Shown: piece by piece, positions 53,633-63,070 of the stretch | How positions within the stretch are numbered: the stretch's first letter is position 1 | Layout of the letters: each line of letters opens with the position of its first letter | NCBI RefSeq assembly: GCF_003173755.1 | Contig: NZ_CP029553.1 | Coordinates: forward strand, 5,894,001 to 5,958,000 | Direction of reading: 5' to 3' | Source: Methylobacterium terrae | GTDB taxonomy: Bacteria > Pseudomonadota > Alphaproteobacteria > Rhizobiales > Beijerinckiaceae | Length of the DNA stretch: 64,000 nucleotides | Made by a program: the position numbers and the translations under genes | Notes under the pieces: model-generated | The model's database searches: none | What the model was told of the DNA's origin: nothing | What the model saw: only the letters and a program-made list of their open reading frames with translations

Positions 53633-54670
53633 TCAGCCGATGTCGCCTGCATATTTCTGCACCAGCGCCCAGGCCTCCGGCCCGAACTTCTCGCGCCACT
53701 GGCCGTAGAACTTGGTCGCCTTCAACGCCCCCTGGAAAGCGGCCGGGTCGGTGGCGTTGAACGTAAGCCCCCGTCCCTCCAGCTCCTTCTGGGTGTCGCG
53801 GTTGGCCTGGGCGATGTCGTCGCGCTCCCTCAACGCCGCGGCGTTGAGGTGCTTCTCCATGATCGCCCGCACGTCCGCCGGCACGCCCTTCCAGACCCGG
53901 CCGCTCGCCATCATCCAGAACCCGTCCCAGGCGTGGTTGGTGAGCGAGCAGTATTTCTGCACCTCGTAGAACTTGGCGAAATTGATCAAGGCCAGCGGGT
54001 TCTCCTGCCCGTCGGCGATCCGGGTCTGGAGCGCCGAATAGGCCTCGCTCAGCGGGATGCTGACCGGCGCGGCGCCGAGCGCCGAGAACATCGAGACCCA
54101 GAGCGGCACCACCGGCACGCGGATCTTGAAGTTCTTGAGGTCGTCGGGCGTGCGGATCGGCTTGGTGCTGGTGGTGATCTGGCGAAAGCCGTTGTCCCAG
54201 GTCGTCTCGAAGGGCACGAGGTTCGCCTTCTCGATCGCCCGGCGGATATAGCCGCCGACCTCGCCGTCCATCGCGGCCCAGACCTTGTCGTAGCTCGTGA
54301 AGGCGAAGCCGATGCCGGTGAGCGAGGTCGCCGGCACGAGCGTCGAGACCACGGTGCCCGGGAAGGTCGCGAGTTCGAGCGCGCCGGAGCGGATCTGGGA
54401 CAGCATGTCCGAGTCGCTGCCCAGCTGGTTCGACGGGAACAGGCTGATCTCGACGGCGCCGTTGGTCTCCCGGCCGATCGCCGCGATCGCCTCCTTGAGG
54501 CGCACGTTCACCGGATGCGGCACCGGCAGGTCGGTGCCGAGCTTGAAGGCGAGCTTGGCGCCTTGCGCCAGGGCCGGCCGCGGGAAGCCGGTCGTCAACG
54601 CTGCGGCGGCACCGAGGCTTGATGCCAGCAGGTGCCGCCGGTGGAGACCCGTGGAGCGGGGGGTGTTCAT
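53633..54670 (-). CDS. TRAP transporter solute-binding protein (DctP family)
   Basis: A 345-residue periplasmic receptor. The signal peptide looks Tat-like (GLHRRHLLASSLGAAAALTTG, twin Arg after the start, cleavage near PALAQG). The mature part shows the DctP pattern: KLGTDLPVPHPVNVRLKEA, the conserved DDLKNFKIRVP with the ligand-carboxylate arginine, and GAAPVSIPLSEAYSALQTRIADGQENPL. It captures an organic acid for a DctQM-type membrane pair, but no such genes are in the window. It is read divergently from a GntR regulator with a strong palindrome between them. ATG 54670 is chosen over upstream starts that would run through that operator. Confidence 0.9.
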   Translation of the reverse strand: MNTPRSTGLHRRHLLASSLGAAAALTTGFPRPALAQGAKLAFKLGTDLPVPHPVNVRLKEAIAAIGRETNGAVEISLFPSNQLGSDSDMLSQIRSGALELATFPGTVVSTLVPATSLTGIGFAFTSYDKVWAAMDGEVGGYIRRAIEKANLVPFETTWDNGFRQITTSTKPIRTPDDLKNFKIRVPVVPLWVSMFSALGAAPVSIPLSEAYSALQTRIADGQENPLALINFAKFYEVQKYCSLTNHAWDGFWMMASGRVWKGVPADVRAIMEKHLNAAALRERDDIAQANRDTQKELEGRGLTFNATDPAAFQGALKATKFYGQWREKFGPEAWALVQKYAGDIG

Positions 54671-54740
54671 GGCGTTTCTCCCTCGACCGAATTCCGAGCC
54701 GTCGTTCGGGCGCGTCCCGCTGCGGCATTTATTGAATTCA

Positions 54741-54759
54741 GAATTCGAATTTCGAATTC
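54741..54759. promoter_or_regulatory. 19-bp palindrome, probable GntR operator
   Basis: GAATTCGAATTTCGAATTC is symmetric apart from its central base. Another GAATTC lies at 54734-54739, so two half-sites repeat nearby. It sits 70 bases before the TRAP gene start and 70 bases before the GntR gene start, in an A/T-rich island of a GC-rich region, an ideal place to control both promoters. Confidence 0.65.
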
Positions 54760-54828
54760 GGTATTGCACGGGCCTCCGGTTTGCGCAACACGTCCGGAAC
54801 GAGTTTCTGCGTGAAGGGGGATCCGGCC

Positions 54829-55548
54829 ATGGCCGGCGAGACCGACGCCCGCAGCCTGACGCGCCACCGGCTCGTCGAGCAGGTCTACGGCGCGATCTTC
54901 AGCGAGATCACCGAGGGGCGGCTGCCGCCCAACACCCGGCTGATCCAGGACGAACTGGCGGATGCCTACGGCGTCTCGCGCCAGCCGGTGCAGCAGGCGC
55001 TGCTGCTGCTGCGCAACCACGGCATCGTGCGCGACGCGCCCCGCCGCGGGCTGGTGGTGGCGCCGCTCGAAGCCGCGTTCGTGCAGAACCTCTACGAGGT
55101 GCGCGGCGTGCTCGAAGGCCTGACGAGCCGGCTCGCCGCCGAGCGCAACCCGGCCCGGGCCGGCCGAGAGGGTCTTCCCCTGGTGGCGGCGGGGCGCGCG
55201 GCGGCGCAAGCCGGCTCGGTGGCGGGGCTGATCGAGGCCGACATCGCCTTCCACCGCTTCCTCGGCGAGATCGCCGAGAACCCGATCATCGTCGAGACGG
55301 CGGCGCCGCACTTCAACCACCTGCGGCGGATCATGGGCGAGGTGCTGCGCGAGGACGAGGCGATGCCGACCCGCATCTGGGACGAGCACGCGGCGATCCT
55401 GGACGCCATCGCGGCGGGCGAGGCCGAGGCGGCCGACCGGTTGTCGCGCCAGCACATCGCCCGGGCCGCCACGATCTTCGTCGAGCGGCTTCAGGCGCAG
55501 GAGGATGCGTTCGCGCTGGAGGCGCGCAGCCGGCGGGTGCGGCGGTAA
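54829..55548 (+). CDS. GntR-family regulator, FadR/FCD type
   Basis: A 239-residue regulator with an N-terminal winged helix (VYGAIFSEITEGRLPPNTRLIQDELADAYGV split near residue 30, then SRQPVQQALLLLRNHGIV) and a C-terminal all-helical FCD domain (DIAFHRFLGEIAENPII, with metal-ligand-like His and Asp residues, and WDEHAAILDAIAAGE). FCD regulators sense organic acids. Divergent placement to a TRAP binding protein gene, with a near-perfect palindrome between them, suggests it controls the adjacent uptake and activation genes in response to their substrate. ATG 54829 has AAGGGGG upstream. Confidence 0.9.
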   Translation: MAGETDARSLTRHRLVEQVYGAIFSEITEGRLPPNTRLIQDELADAYGVSRQPVQQALLLLRNHGIVRDAPRRGLVVAPLEAAFVQNLYEVRGVLEGLTSRLAAERNPARAGREGLPLVAAGRAAAQAGSVAGLIEADIAFHRFLGEIAENPIIVETAAPHFNHLRRIMGEVLREDEAMPTRIWDEHAAILDAIAAGEAEAADRLSRQHIARAATIFVERLQAQEDAFALEARSRRVRR

Positions 55549-55727
55549 CACGATCGGCGATGTAGCTGGCGCTTCATCGCTTCAAGGAAACCTTTCAACA
55601 CCCTCCCCTTTCCCGGACGATCGGAGCGTCAGCGGAAGGAGATCCGGGAAAGGGCGCGGCGTTTGACGATGGGCGGGTGGATATCGGTGGCCGCCGTCAG
55701 CGTGACCGTCGAGGGCCCCCCTCCCAC

Positions 55728-56864
55728 TCACCCCCGCGGAAACACCCGCGCCGCCCCGACCGCGAGCGCCACCCGGTCGCCCGGCTCGTAGACCTCCGTC
55801 ACCTTCACCTCGACCGGGGCCTCGGCGCCGTCGAGGAGGATCTCCGCCACGGTGCCCCGCCCGGTGCGGCGCCATTCGCGCACGGTGCCGGGCAGCGTGC
55901 CGGGTCCCTGCCCGACCGTGAGGTCCCAGGGCCGCAGGCAGAGATCGACGGCTCCTTGCGGCCAGCCGGCCTCCGCCGCGATCACCGGGCGGCCGGCGAC
56001 GCGGACCTCTCGGCCGACGACCTCGGCCGGCAGCCGCGCGGTCTCGCCGACGAACGACATCACGAAGCGCGAGGCCGGGTGGTCCTGGACCTCGTGAGGT
56101 GCGCCGACCTGCTCGATGCGGCCCTTGTTGAGGATCGCGATCCGGTCGGCGAGCTCCAGCGCCTCGTCCTGGTCGTGGGTGACGAAGATCGTGGTCTGGC
56201 CGGTCTCGCGGTGGATCTCGCGCAGCCAGCGGCGCAGGTCCTTGCGGACCTGGGCGTCCAGCGCCCCGAACGGCTCGTCGAGGAGCAGCACCGAGGGCTC
56301 GACCGCGAGCGCGCGGGCGAGCGCGACCCGCTGGCGCTGGCCGCCGGAGAGCTGGCCCGGATAGCGCCTGGCGAGGTCGGGCAGCTGCACCAGCTCGAGC
56401 AGGCGCTCGACCCGGCGGCGGATCTCGTCCTCCTTCGGGCGGTGGGCCCGGCGGCGCGAGCGCAGCCCGTAGGCGATGTTCTCGAACACCGTCAGGTGCC
56501 GGAACAGGGCGTAGTGCTGGAACACGAAGCCGACGCCGCGGCTCTGGACCGGGATGTCGGTGGTGTCCTGCGAGCCGAAGAACACCCGGCCGCCGTCGGG
56601 GATCTCGAGGCCGGCGATGACGCGAAGCAGCGTCGTCTTACCGGAGCCCGAGGGGCCGAGCAGGGCCAGGAGCTCGCCCGGCTCGATCGCCAGGCTGACG
56701 CCCTCGAGCGCCGCCGGGCCGTGGCCGCCGTAGCTCTTCACGATGCCGTCGACCCGCACCGCCGTGCCGGCGTGGCGCAGGCGCTCGGAGGACGCGGCCT
56801 CGACCGGACGGACTTGCGCGTCGCGGCGCAGGGACAGGGCGGTGGGAGCGAATCCGGCCGTCAT
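55728..56864 (-). CDS. cysA: sulfate/thiosulfate ABC transporter ATPase
   Basis: A 378-residue ATPase that powers sulfate import by CysTW. Walker A is GPSGSGKTT, the signature is LSGGQRQR, Walker B is [15 protein letters not shown], and the H-loop is [10 protein letters not shown] regulatory C-terminal domain with LRPWDLTVG is present, as in CysA. It begins one base after the cysW stop (TGAGATG). An in-frame start 36 bases upstream is possible but would lie inside cysW. It is the last gene of the sulfate operon, convergent with the GntR gene. Confidence 0.95.
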   Translation of the reverse strand: MTAGFAPTALSLRRDAQVRPVEAASSERLRHAGTAVRVDGIVKSYGGHGPAALEGVSLAIEPGELLALLGPSGSGKTTLLRVIAGLEIPDGGRVFFGSQDTTDIPVQSRGVGFVFQHYALFRHLTVFENIAYGLRSRRRAHRPKEDEIRRRVERLLELVQLPDLARRYPGQLSGGQRQRVALARALAVEPSVLLLDEPFGALDAQVRKDLRRWLREIHRETGQTTIFVTHDQDEALELADRIAILNKGRIEQVGAPHEVQDHPASRFVMSFVGETARLPAEVVGREVRVAGRPVIAAEAGWPQGAVDLCLRPWDLTVGQGPGTLPGTVREWRRTGRGTVAEILLDGAEAPVEVKVTEVYEPGDRVALAVGAARVFPRG

Positions 56865-56865
56865 C

Positions 56866-57750
56866 TCAATGGGCTCCGCGTCCGGCCAGCGCATCGGCAT
56901 GGCGCCATTCGAGGAAAGATTTACCCGCCAGGGTGACGAGCGCGAGGAGCGCCAACAGCGAGGCGATCCCGAACGCCGCCACGTAATTGTACTCGTTGTA
57001 CAAGATCTCGACGTGGAGCGGCATCGTATTGGTCAACCCCCGGATCCGGCCCGACACGACCGACACGGCGCCGAACTCCCCCATCGCCCGGGCGTTGCAG
57101 AGCAGCACGCCGTAGAGGAGCGCCCAGCGCACGTTGGGCAGCGTCACGGTGCGGAAGACCCGCCACGGGCTCGCGCCCAGGGTCAACGCGGCCTCCTCGT
57201 CGGTGGTGCCCTGGTCCTGCATCAGCGGGATCAGCTCGCGCGCCACGAACGGGAAGGTGACGAACACGGTGGCGAGCACGATCCCCGGCACCGCGAAGAT
57301 GATCTCGATCCCGTGCCGGTTGAGGAACGGGCCGAACAGCCCCTGCGCCCCGAAGATCAGCACGTAGATCAGGCCCGCCACCACCGGCGAGACCGAGAAC
57401 GGCAGGTCGATGAGGGTGATGAGCAGGTTACGGCCGCGGAACTCGAACTTGGCGATGGCCCAGGAGGCGCACAGCCCGAACACGACGTTGAGCGGCACCG
57501 CGATCACCGCGACGAGGAGCGTCAGGCGGATCGCCGCCAGCGCGTCGGGCTCGGCGAAGGTGGCGATGTAGGCGCCCAGGCCCTTGCTCAGCGCCTCGAC
57601 GAACACCACCGCGAGCGGCAGCAGCAGGAACAACCCCAGGAAGGCCACCGCCAGGAGGGTGAGCGCGATGCGGACCGGGCGCGGCTCGGTCAGCGCCGCG
57701 TGCGGGCCGCGGGCGGCGGGGCGGATGGAGGGAACGGTCGTGTCAGACAT
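56866..57750 (-). CDS. cysW: sulfate ABC transporter permease CysW
   Basis: A 294-residue inner-membrane permease with six membrane spans and the EAA loop ([22 protein letters not shown]) that contacts CysA. Sequence features such as [26 protein letters not shown] are characteristic of CysW. It overlaps the end of cysT by 8 bases and is followed at once by cysA, so the three are translated as a block. Confidence 0.95.
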   Translation of the reverse strand: MSDTTVPSIRPAARGPHAALTEPRPVRIALTLLAVAFLGLFLLLPLAVVFVEALSKGLGAYIATFAEPDALAAIRLTLLVAVIAVPLNVVFGLCASWAIAKFEFRGRNLLITLIDLPFSVSPVVAGLIYVLIFGAQGLFGPFLNRHGIEIIFAVPGIVLATVFVTFPFVARELIPLMQDQGTTDEEAALTLGASPWRVFRTVTLPNVRWALLYGVLLCNARAMGEFGAVSVVSGRIRGLTNTMPLHVEILYNEYNYVAAFGIASLLALLALVTLAGKSFLEWRHADALAGRGAH

Positions 57751-58612
57751 GCCCGAACCTGCGGCGGCTGAAATCCTGGACCAGGTTGATGGCCAGCAGC
57801 GCGGCGAACGACATCAGCAGCATCACGGCGGCGATGGCGGTGGCGCCGGCATAGTTGAACTCCTCGAGCTTGATCACGATCAGCAGGGGCGCGATCTCCG
57901 AGACGTAGGGCAGGTTGCCGGCGACGAAGATCACCGAGCCGTACTCGCCGACCGCGCGGGCGAAGGCGAGGGCGAAGCCCGTGAGCATCGCCGGGATCAG
58001 GGGCGGCAGGATCACCGTGACGACGGCCCGGAAGCGCGAGGCGCCGAGGATCGCGGCGGCCTCCTCGCTCGACTTGTCGATCTCGGCCACCAGCGGCTGC
58101 ACCGTGCGGACGCAGAACGGCAGGCCGACGAAGACCAGCGCCACCAGGATGCCGAGCGGCGTGTAGGCGACCTTGATGCCCATCGCCATCAGGGGCTCGC
58201 CGAGCCAGCCGTTCGGCGCGTAGAGGCTGGCGAGCGCGATGCCGGCCACCGCCGTCGGCAGGGCGAAGGGGAGATCCACCAGCGCGTCGATGATCCGCCG
58301 GCCGGGGAAGCGGTAGCGGGTCAGCACCCAGGCGATGAGGAGCCCGAACACCGCGTCGATCGCGGCGGCGGCCAGCGACAGGCCGAACGAGGTCTTGAGC
58401 GCCGCGAGGTTGCGGGCATCCGTCACGAGCGCCCACAGGCCGGCGGGGCCGACGCTGGCCGCGCGCAGGAGCAGCACCGCCAGCGGCAGGAGGACGATCA
58501 GGGTCAGGTAGGTGAGCGTGATCCCGAAGGTCAGGCGGAAGCCCGGGAGCGCGCTCGGCCGCCGGAAGCGGGGGGCGGCCCGCCCCGCGGGCAGGGCCGC
58601 GGCGTCGCTCAT
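57743..58612 (-). CDS. cysT: sulfate ABC transporter permease CysT
   Basis: A 289-residue permease with six membrane spans, paired with CysW. The EAA loop is [21 protein letters not shown], and [22 protein letters not shown] is the CysT-type segment. Its ATG overlaps the TGA of the upstream fused gene (ATGA at 58609-58612), so it is coupled to the periplasmic receptor encoded there. The N-terminal 25 residues are basic and Ala-rich and precede the first span. Confidence 0.95.
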   Translation of the reverse strand: MSDAAALPAGRAAPRFRRPSALPGFRLTFGITLTYLTLIVLLPLAVLLLRAASVGPAGLWALVTDARNLAALKTSFGLSLAAAAIDAVFGLLIAWVLTRYRFPGRRIIDALVDLPFALPTAVAGIALASLYAPNGWLGEPLMAMGIKVAYTPLGILVALVFVGLPFCVRTVQPLVAEIDKSSEEAAAILGASRFRAVVTVILPPLIPAMLTGFALAFARAVGEYGSVIFVAGNLPYVSEIAPLLIVIKLEEFNYAGATAIAAVMLLMSFAALLAINLVQDFSRRRFGHV

Positions 58613-61074
58613 TGACGGGACTTCAGGATGGCGTCGAAGACGCCGCCGTCGTCGAAGTGGGTTTTTTGGGCCTTGGCCCAGCCGCCGAAGGTGTCGTCGA
58701 TCGTGACGAGCTTCAGCTTCGGGAAGCGACCGAGGTCCTCCTTGGCCGCCGCCGACTCGTCGCGCGGACGATAGAAGTTCTTGGCGATGATGGCTTGCGC
58801 CTCAGGGGTATAGAGGAACTGCAGGTAGGCCTCGGCTTGGCGGCGGGTGCCCTTCTGGTCGACGTTGGCGTCGATCAGCGCCACCGGCGGCTCGGCCAGG
58901 ATCGAGAGCGAGGGCACGATGATGTCGAACTTGCCCTTGCCGAATTCCTCGTCGGCGAGGAACGCCTCGTTCTCCCAGGCGACCAGCACGTCGCCGAGGC
59001 CCCGCTGCACGAAGGTGGTGGTGGCGCCGCGCGCGCCCGTGTCGAGCACCGGCACGTTCTTGAACAGGGCGGTGACGAAGTCCTTCGCCTTGGCGTCGTC
59101 GTTGTTGTTCTTCGACAGCGCGTAGGCGTAGGCCGCGAGGTAGTTCCAGCGCGCGCCACCCGAGGTCTTCGGGTTCGGGGTGATGACCTGGATCCCCGGC
59201 TTCACCAGGTCGTCCCAGTCCTTGATCGCCTTCGGGTTGCCCTTCCGGACCAGGAACACGATGGTCGAGGTGTAGGGCGTCGAGTTGTTCGGCAGGCGCT
59301 TCTGCCAGTCGGCCGGCAGCTTCTTCGAGCGCGCCGCGATGGCGTCGATGTCGCTGGCGAGCGCCAGCGTCACCACGTCGGCCGGCAGCCCGTCGATGAC
59401 CGAGCGGGCCTGGGCGCCGGAGCCGCCATGGGAGGCGCGCACCGTCACGGTCTCGCCGGTCTTGGCCTTCCACTCCTTGGCGAAGGCCGCGTCGATCGCC
59501 CGGTACAGCTCCCGGGTCGGGTCGTAGGAGACGTTCAGGAGGGCCTGCGCCCGGGCCGGGGCCGGGGCCCCGGCGAGCGCGAGCAGCGAGGCCCCGGCGA
59601 CGAGCGCGAGCGACGAGCCCCGGAACAGCCGCCGCAACGAGCCCAGGAGGCCGCCGCCGGCGGGAGCCACCTCGGCCTTGGCGATGTCGGCCTTGGCGAT
59701 GTCGGCCTTGGTGACCTCGGCCTTGGCGACCTCGGCCCTCGTCTCGACCTTGGCACCGCCCTGCGGAGAGGCCTGCGGCGCCTGGACCAGACCCAGGGCC
59801 GCGGTGTCGGTGGTCGCCCGGTCGATCAGGATCAGGCTGCCGGTGTCGCGGTTCTGGCGGTAGGCATCGACCGCGACCTTGCGGTCGAGGCTGAGCGTCA
59901 CGTCGCCGATGTCGTTGGCGCTCAAAGCGTCGGCCGGCACGCCCTGCCCGGTCTCGGTGTCGATGCGCGCGCGCACGGCCTCGACCACGGCGTTCGCCGT
60001 CACCGTCCCGACCTTGGCGAGGTAGGTCGCGCCCGGCGTCAGCTCGGCCTCGTTGGCCCAGAACAGCCGAACCTCGAGCCGGTCGCTGACGATCGGCGGT
60101 TGCGCCGCCGCCGTGATCACGCTGCCGCGCGAGGCGTCGACCTCGTCGGCGAGAACCAAGGTCACCGACTGGCCGGCGATGGCGCGTTCCAGGTCGCCGT
60201 CATAGGTGTGGATCCGCGCCACCGTGGACGGGGTGCCGGCGGGCGCCACCACCACGGCGTCGCCGACCGCGACCGCGCCCGAGGCGATCAGGCCGGAGAA
60301 GCCACGGAAGTCGGAATTCGGCCGGTTGACCCACTGCACCGCCATGCGGAACGGAGCGGCCTCCTCCTCGACGTGGGCGGGCACCTCCTCGAGGTACTGC
60401 AGCAGCGGTGCACCGGTATACCAGGGCGCGGCCGTGCCCGGCAGCACGACGTTGTCGCCGTTCGCCGCCGAGAGCGGGATGCCGGTGACGTCGGCGAAGC
60501 GCAGATCCTTGGCGAAGGCCTGGAACTCGGCCAGAATCGCCTCGAACCGACTTTCGGACCAGCCGATCAGGTCCATCTTGTTGACCGCCAGCACGACGCG
60601 GCGGATGCCGAGCATCGAGACCAGGAGCGCGTGGCGCCGGGTCTGCGGGCTCAAGCCCTTGCGGGCATCGACCAGCAGCACCGCGACCTCGGCGGTCGAG
60701 GCGCCGGTCGCCATGTTGCGGGTGTACTGGACGTGGCCCGGAGTGTCGGCGACGATGAAGGAGCGCCGCTCGGTCGAGAAGAACCGGTAGGCGACGTCGA
60801 TGGTGATGCCCTGCTCGCGCTCGGCCTGCAGCCCGTCGACGAGGAGCGCGAGATCGAGTTCCCCTCCCCGCGTGCCGTGGCGGCGCGAGTCGCGCTCGAG
60901 CGCGCTGACCTGGTCGTCGAAGATCTGCTTGGTGTCGTGAAGCAAGCGCCCGATCAGGGTCGACTTGCCGTCGTCGACCGAGCCGCAGGTGATGAACCGC
61001 AGCACTTCCTTCCGCTGATGGGCGGCGAGAAAGGCCTCGTAGCCGAAGGCGCGGGTGGATTGGTGCACGGTCAT
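58609..61074 (-). CDS. cysN: CysN fused to a sulfate-binding protein
   Basis: A single 821-codon frame joins two proteins that are normally separate. Residues 1 to about 435 are CysN, the GTPase subunit of ATP sulfurylase: [35 protein letters not shown] and [11 protein letters not shown] are intact. Residues 448-467 are four 15-bp repeat units ([10 protein letters not shown]). Residues about 480-511 form a signal-peptide-like segment ([20 protein letters not shown], then APARAQ). From about 512 comes a complete sulfate-binding protein ([43 protein letters not shown] split near residue 560). In-frame GTG469 and TTG480 could start a free receptor of 353 or 342 residues, the usual size. Either a true fusion or a read-through of two genes that lost their stop. 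Confidence 0.88.
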   Translation of the reverse strand: MTVHQSTRAFGYEAFLAAHQRKEVLRFITCGSVDDGKSTLIGRLLHDTKQIFDDQVSALERDSRRHGTRGGELDLALLVDGLQAEREQGITIDVAYRFFSTERRSFIVADTPGHVQYTRNMATGASTAEVAVLLVDARKGLSPQTRRHALLVSMLGIRRVVLAVNKMDLIGWSESRFEAILAEFQAFAKDLRFADVTGIPLSAANGDNVVLPGTAAPWYTGAPLLQYLEEVPAHVEEEAAPFRMAVQWVNRPNSDFRGFSGLIASGAVAVGDAVVVAPAGTPSTVARIHTYDGDLERAIAGQSVTLVLADEVDASRGSVITAAAQPPIVSDRLEVRLFWANEAELTPGATYLAKVGTVTANAVVEAVRARIDTETGQGVPADALSANDIGDVTLSLDRKVAVDAYRQNRDTGSLILIDRATTDTAALGLVQAPQASPQGGAKVETRAEVAKAEVTKADIAKADIAKAEVAPAGGGLLGSLRRLFRGSSLALVAGASLLALAGAPAPARAQALLNVSYDPTRELYRAIDAAFAKEWKAKTGETVTVRASHGGSGAQARSVIDGLPADVVTLALASDIDAIAARSKKLPADWQKRLPNNSTPYTSTIVFLVRKGNPKAIKDWDDLVKPGIQVITPNPKTSGGARWNYLAAYAYALSKNNNDDAKAKDFVTALFKNVPVLDTGARGATTTFVQRGLGDVLVAWENEAFLADEEFGKGKFDIIVPSLSILAEPPVALIDANVDQKGTRRQAEAYLQFLYTPEAQAIIAKNFYRPRDESAAAKEDLGRFPKLKLVTIDDTFGGWAKAQKTHFDDGGVFDAILKSRQ
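59674..59733. repeat. 15-bp tandem repeat, 4 units, in the CysN/receptor linker
   Basis: Read on the minus strand the units are GAGGTCGCCAAGGCC, GAGGTCACCAAGGCC and two copies of GACATCGCCAAGGCC, encoding [20 protein letters not shown]. Each unit carries AAGGCC, so the last one places AAGG five bases before the in-frame GTG469, where it could act as a weak ribosome-binding site. Confidence 0.9.
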
Positions 61075-62009
61075 CAGAAGTAGCCTTCCTGCTTCTTGCG
61101 CTCCATGGCGCCGGCGCCGTCCTTGTCGATCACCCGGCCCTGCCGCTCGGAGGTGCGGGCGGCGAGCGTCTCGCCGATGATCTCCGGCAGGGTCGCGGCG
61201 TCGCTCTCCACCGCCCCGGTCAGCGGGTAGCAGCCCAGCGTCCGGAAGCGCACCAGGCGCATCTCCGGCGTCTCGCCGGGCTGGAGCGGCAGGCGCTCGT
61301 CGTCCACCATGATCAGCTGCCCGTCGCGTTGCACCACCGGGCGCTCGGCCGCGTAGTAGAGCGGCACGATCGGGATGTTCTCCTGCTCGATGTAGAGCCA
61401 GATATCGAGCTCGGTCCAGTTCGACAGCGGGAACACCCGCAACGACTCACCGCGCTGCTTCTTCATGTTGTAGAGGTGCCAGGGCTCGGCGCGCTGGCGC
61501 TTGGGGTCCCAGCGGTGCTGCGCGGTGCGCAAGGAGACGATGCGCTCCTTGGCCCGCGAGGCCTCCTCGTCGCGCCGCGCCCCGCCGAAGGCCGCGTCGA
61601 ACTTGTGCTTGTCGAGGGCCTGGCGCAGGGCCTGGGTCTTCATCACGTCGGTATGGACCTCGGAGCCGTGGCTCACCGGCCCGATGCCGCGGGCGAGCCC
61701 GTCCGGGTTGGTGTGCACGAGGAGGTCGAGGCCGAGTTCCTTCGCGCGCCGATCGCGGAACGCGATCATCTCGCGGAACTTCCAGGTCGTGTCGACGTGG
61801 AGCAGGGGGAACGGCAGCCGGCCCGGCGCGAAGGCCTTGAGGGCCAGGTGCAGCAGGACCGAGGAATCCTTGCCGATCGAGTACAGCATCACCGGGTTCT
61901 CGGTCTCGGCGACCGTCTCCCGCATGATGTGGATGCTCTCGGCCTCCAGGCGCTGGAGGTGGGTCAGGCGGTCGAGGCCGTCGGTCCGGGTCTTGAGGGC
62001 GGCGCTCAT
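61074..62009 (-). CDS. cysD: sulfate adenylyltransferase small subunit
   Basis: A 311-residue PP-loop enzyme that forms adenosine 5'-phosphosulfate from sulfate and ATP, working with CysN. The PP-loop is [17 protein letters not shown] near residue 45; other family segments are [16 protein letters not shown], the arginine pair in [16 protein letters not shown], and [15 protein letters not shown]. Its stop shares one base with the cysN start (TGATG), and its ATG overlaps the cysH stop (ATGA), so cysH-cysD-cysN are translated in tight series. Confidence 0.96.
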   Translation of the reverse strand: MSAALKTRTDGLDRLTHLQRLEAESIHIMRETVAETENPVMLYSIGKDSSVLLHLALKAFAPGRLPFPLLHVDTTWKFREMIAFRDRRAKELGLDLLVHTNPDGLARGIGPVSHGSEVHTDVMKTQALRQALDKHKFDAAFGGARRDEEASRAKERIVSLRTAQHRWDPKRQRAEPWHLYNMKKQRGESLRVFPLSNWTELDIWLYIEQENIPIVPLYYAAERPVVQRDGQLIMVDDERLPLQPGETPEMRLVRFRTLGCYPLTGAVESDAATLPEIIGETLAARTSERQGRVIDKDGAGAMERKKQEGYF

Positions 62010-62857
62010 GCGGCCAGCTCCGGGTTGCTCTTGGTCGAGGATGATTCGGGCGAATGTCTAGTGCCGGACTGTGCCGGCTCGAAGGCGGCGGGCTCCTGTC
62101 CGGGCCTGATCTCCTGACTGGAGGGGATCTTCTGGCCGGGCGCTCCGGCGACGTGGAGGCCGCATTCCTGCTTGCCCGCCTGCTCCCACCACCAGCGGCC
62201 GGCCCGCTCGGGCTCGCCCACCTTCACGGCGCGGGTGCAGGGCGCGCAGCCAATCGACGGGAAGCCGCGATCGTGCAGCACGTTGTAGGGCACGAAGTTC
62301 TGATGGATCAGCTCCGCCAGCGCCTCGCGGGTCCAGTCGGCGATCGGGTTGAGCTTGATCAGGCCGCGGGCGTGATCGGCCTCGGCGAGCGGCGTCTCGG
62401 CGCGGTTGGCCGACTGCCCGGCGCGCAAGCCCGTGAGCCAGCCGGCGGCGCCGGCGAGCGCGCGGCCGAGCGGCTCGACCTTGCGGAAGCCGCAGCAGGC
62501 CTGGCGCGCCGCCACCGAGTGGCGAAAGCCGTTGATGCCGGATTCGGCGACGAAGCGCTCCTCGGCCTCGCGCTCCGGCGCGTAGGCGCGGATGCGGAAG
62601 CCGTAGGCGGCTTCCGTCTCGGCCCAGGTGTCGTAGGTCTCGGGGAAGAGCCGGCCGGTATCGAGGGTCACGATCTCGGCCCGCGACTTCGCCATGCGGA
62701 GCGCGTGGGTGAGGGCCTGGTCCTCGAGGCCGAAGCTCGTGGTGAAGACCAGGCGGCCGTCCACCGTCGCGTCGATGAGCGCGAGGCGCTCCGGCAGGGC
62801 GAGGGGACGCAGGCGCGAGGCCAGCTCCTGCGCCGCGCGGTCGAGGGGAAGGGTCAT
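62006..62857 (-). CDS. cysH: assimilatory adenylylsulfate (APS) reductase
   Basis: A 283-residue reductase that converts APS to sulfite. The 4Fe-4S ligands of the APS-type enzyme are present (ACCGFRK and GCAPCTRA), and the C-terminal catalytic cysteine is in KQECGLHV. Because it uses APS directly, no CysC kinase is needed, and none is found. A stretch of about 40 residues after ECGLHV ([17 protein letters not shown] and Ser-rich end) is longer than usual. ATG 62857 is chosen; the in-frame TTG 62920 coincides with a TTGACA promoter hexamer and is unlikely to be a start. It is the first gene of the sulfate operon. Confidence 0.93.
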   Translation of the reverse strand: MTLPLDRAAQELASRLRPLALPERLALIDATVDGRLVFTTSFGLEDQALTHALRMAKSRAEIVTLDTGRLFPETYDTWAETEAAYGFRIRAYAPEREAEERFVAESGINGFRHSVAARQACCGFRKVEPLGRALAGAAGWLTGLRAGQSANRAETPLAEADHARGLIKLNPIADWTREALAELIHQNFVPYNVLHDRGFPSIGCAPCTRAVKVGEPERAGRWWWEQAGKQECGLHVAGAPGQKIPSSQEIRPGQEPAAFEPAQSGTRHSPESSSTKSNPELAA

Positions 62858-62896
62858 GGAGAGCCCGGGATTGGCTGCTTGTGTGACCGGGTAACT

Positions 62897-62912
62897 GTTC
62901 GCTATACCGAAC
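62897..62912. promoter_or_regulatory. palindromic operator in the cysH promoter
   Basis: GTTCGCTATACCGAAC is a 16-bp palindrome with two mismatched central positions (GTTCG-S-TATA-S-CGAAC). On the minus strand a perfect TTGACA lies at 62915-62920 directly upstream, so the palindrome falls in the spacer between -35 and -10 of the cys operon, about 40 bases before ATG 62857. The same GTTC-N8-GAAC frame recurs at 63612-63627. Confidence 0.65.
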
Positions 62913-63019
62913 ACTGTCAAGGCATGGCTGGGATGCGATCCCGCTGTTTTTCGCAGCGGCAGGTCCGACCTCGCCGGCTATTCGAGGCTTGGCGAACGCC
63001 TTGGTCGAAAAACCGTTCC

Positions 63020-63034
63020 CTGACCGAGGGTCAG
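63020..63034. promoter_or_regulatory. palindrome upstream of the Lrp-family gene
   Basis: CTGACCGAGGGTCAG is a 6-3-6 palindrome 36 bases before the GTG start of the Lrp-family regulator. Lrp/AsnC proteins often bind their own promoters at sites of about 15 bp, so autoregulation is possible. Confidence 0.4.
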
Positions 63035-63070
63035 TCTTGAAAGATTCTTCTCCAAAACCGGAGCCGCGCA

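Noticed and set aside
58609..61074. Fused gene as a conventional CysN-CysC bifunctional enzyme
   Set aside because: No APS-kinase motifs follow the GTPase; the C-terminal part is clearly a sulfate-binding protein.
62857..62920. Upstream TTG as cysH start
   Set aside because: It coincides with a perfect TTGACA hexamer and would run through the palindromic operator; the sequence shows no family features there.
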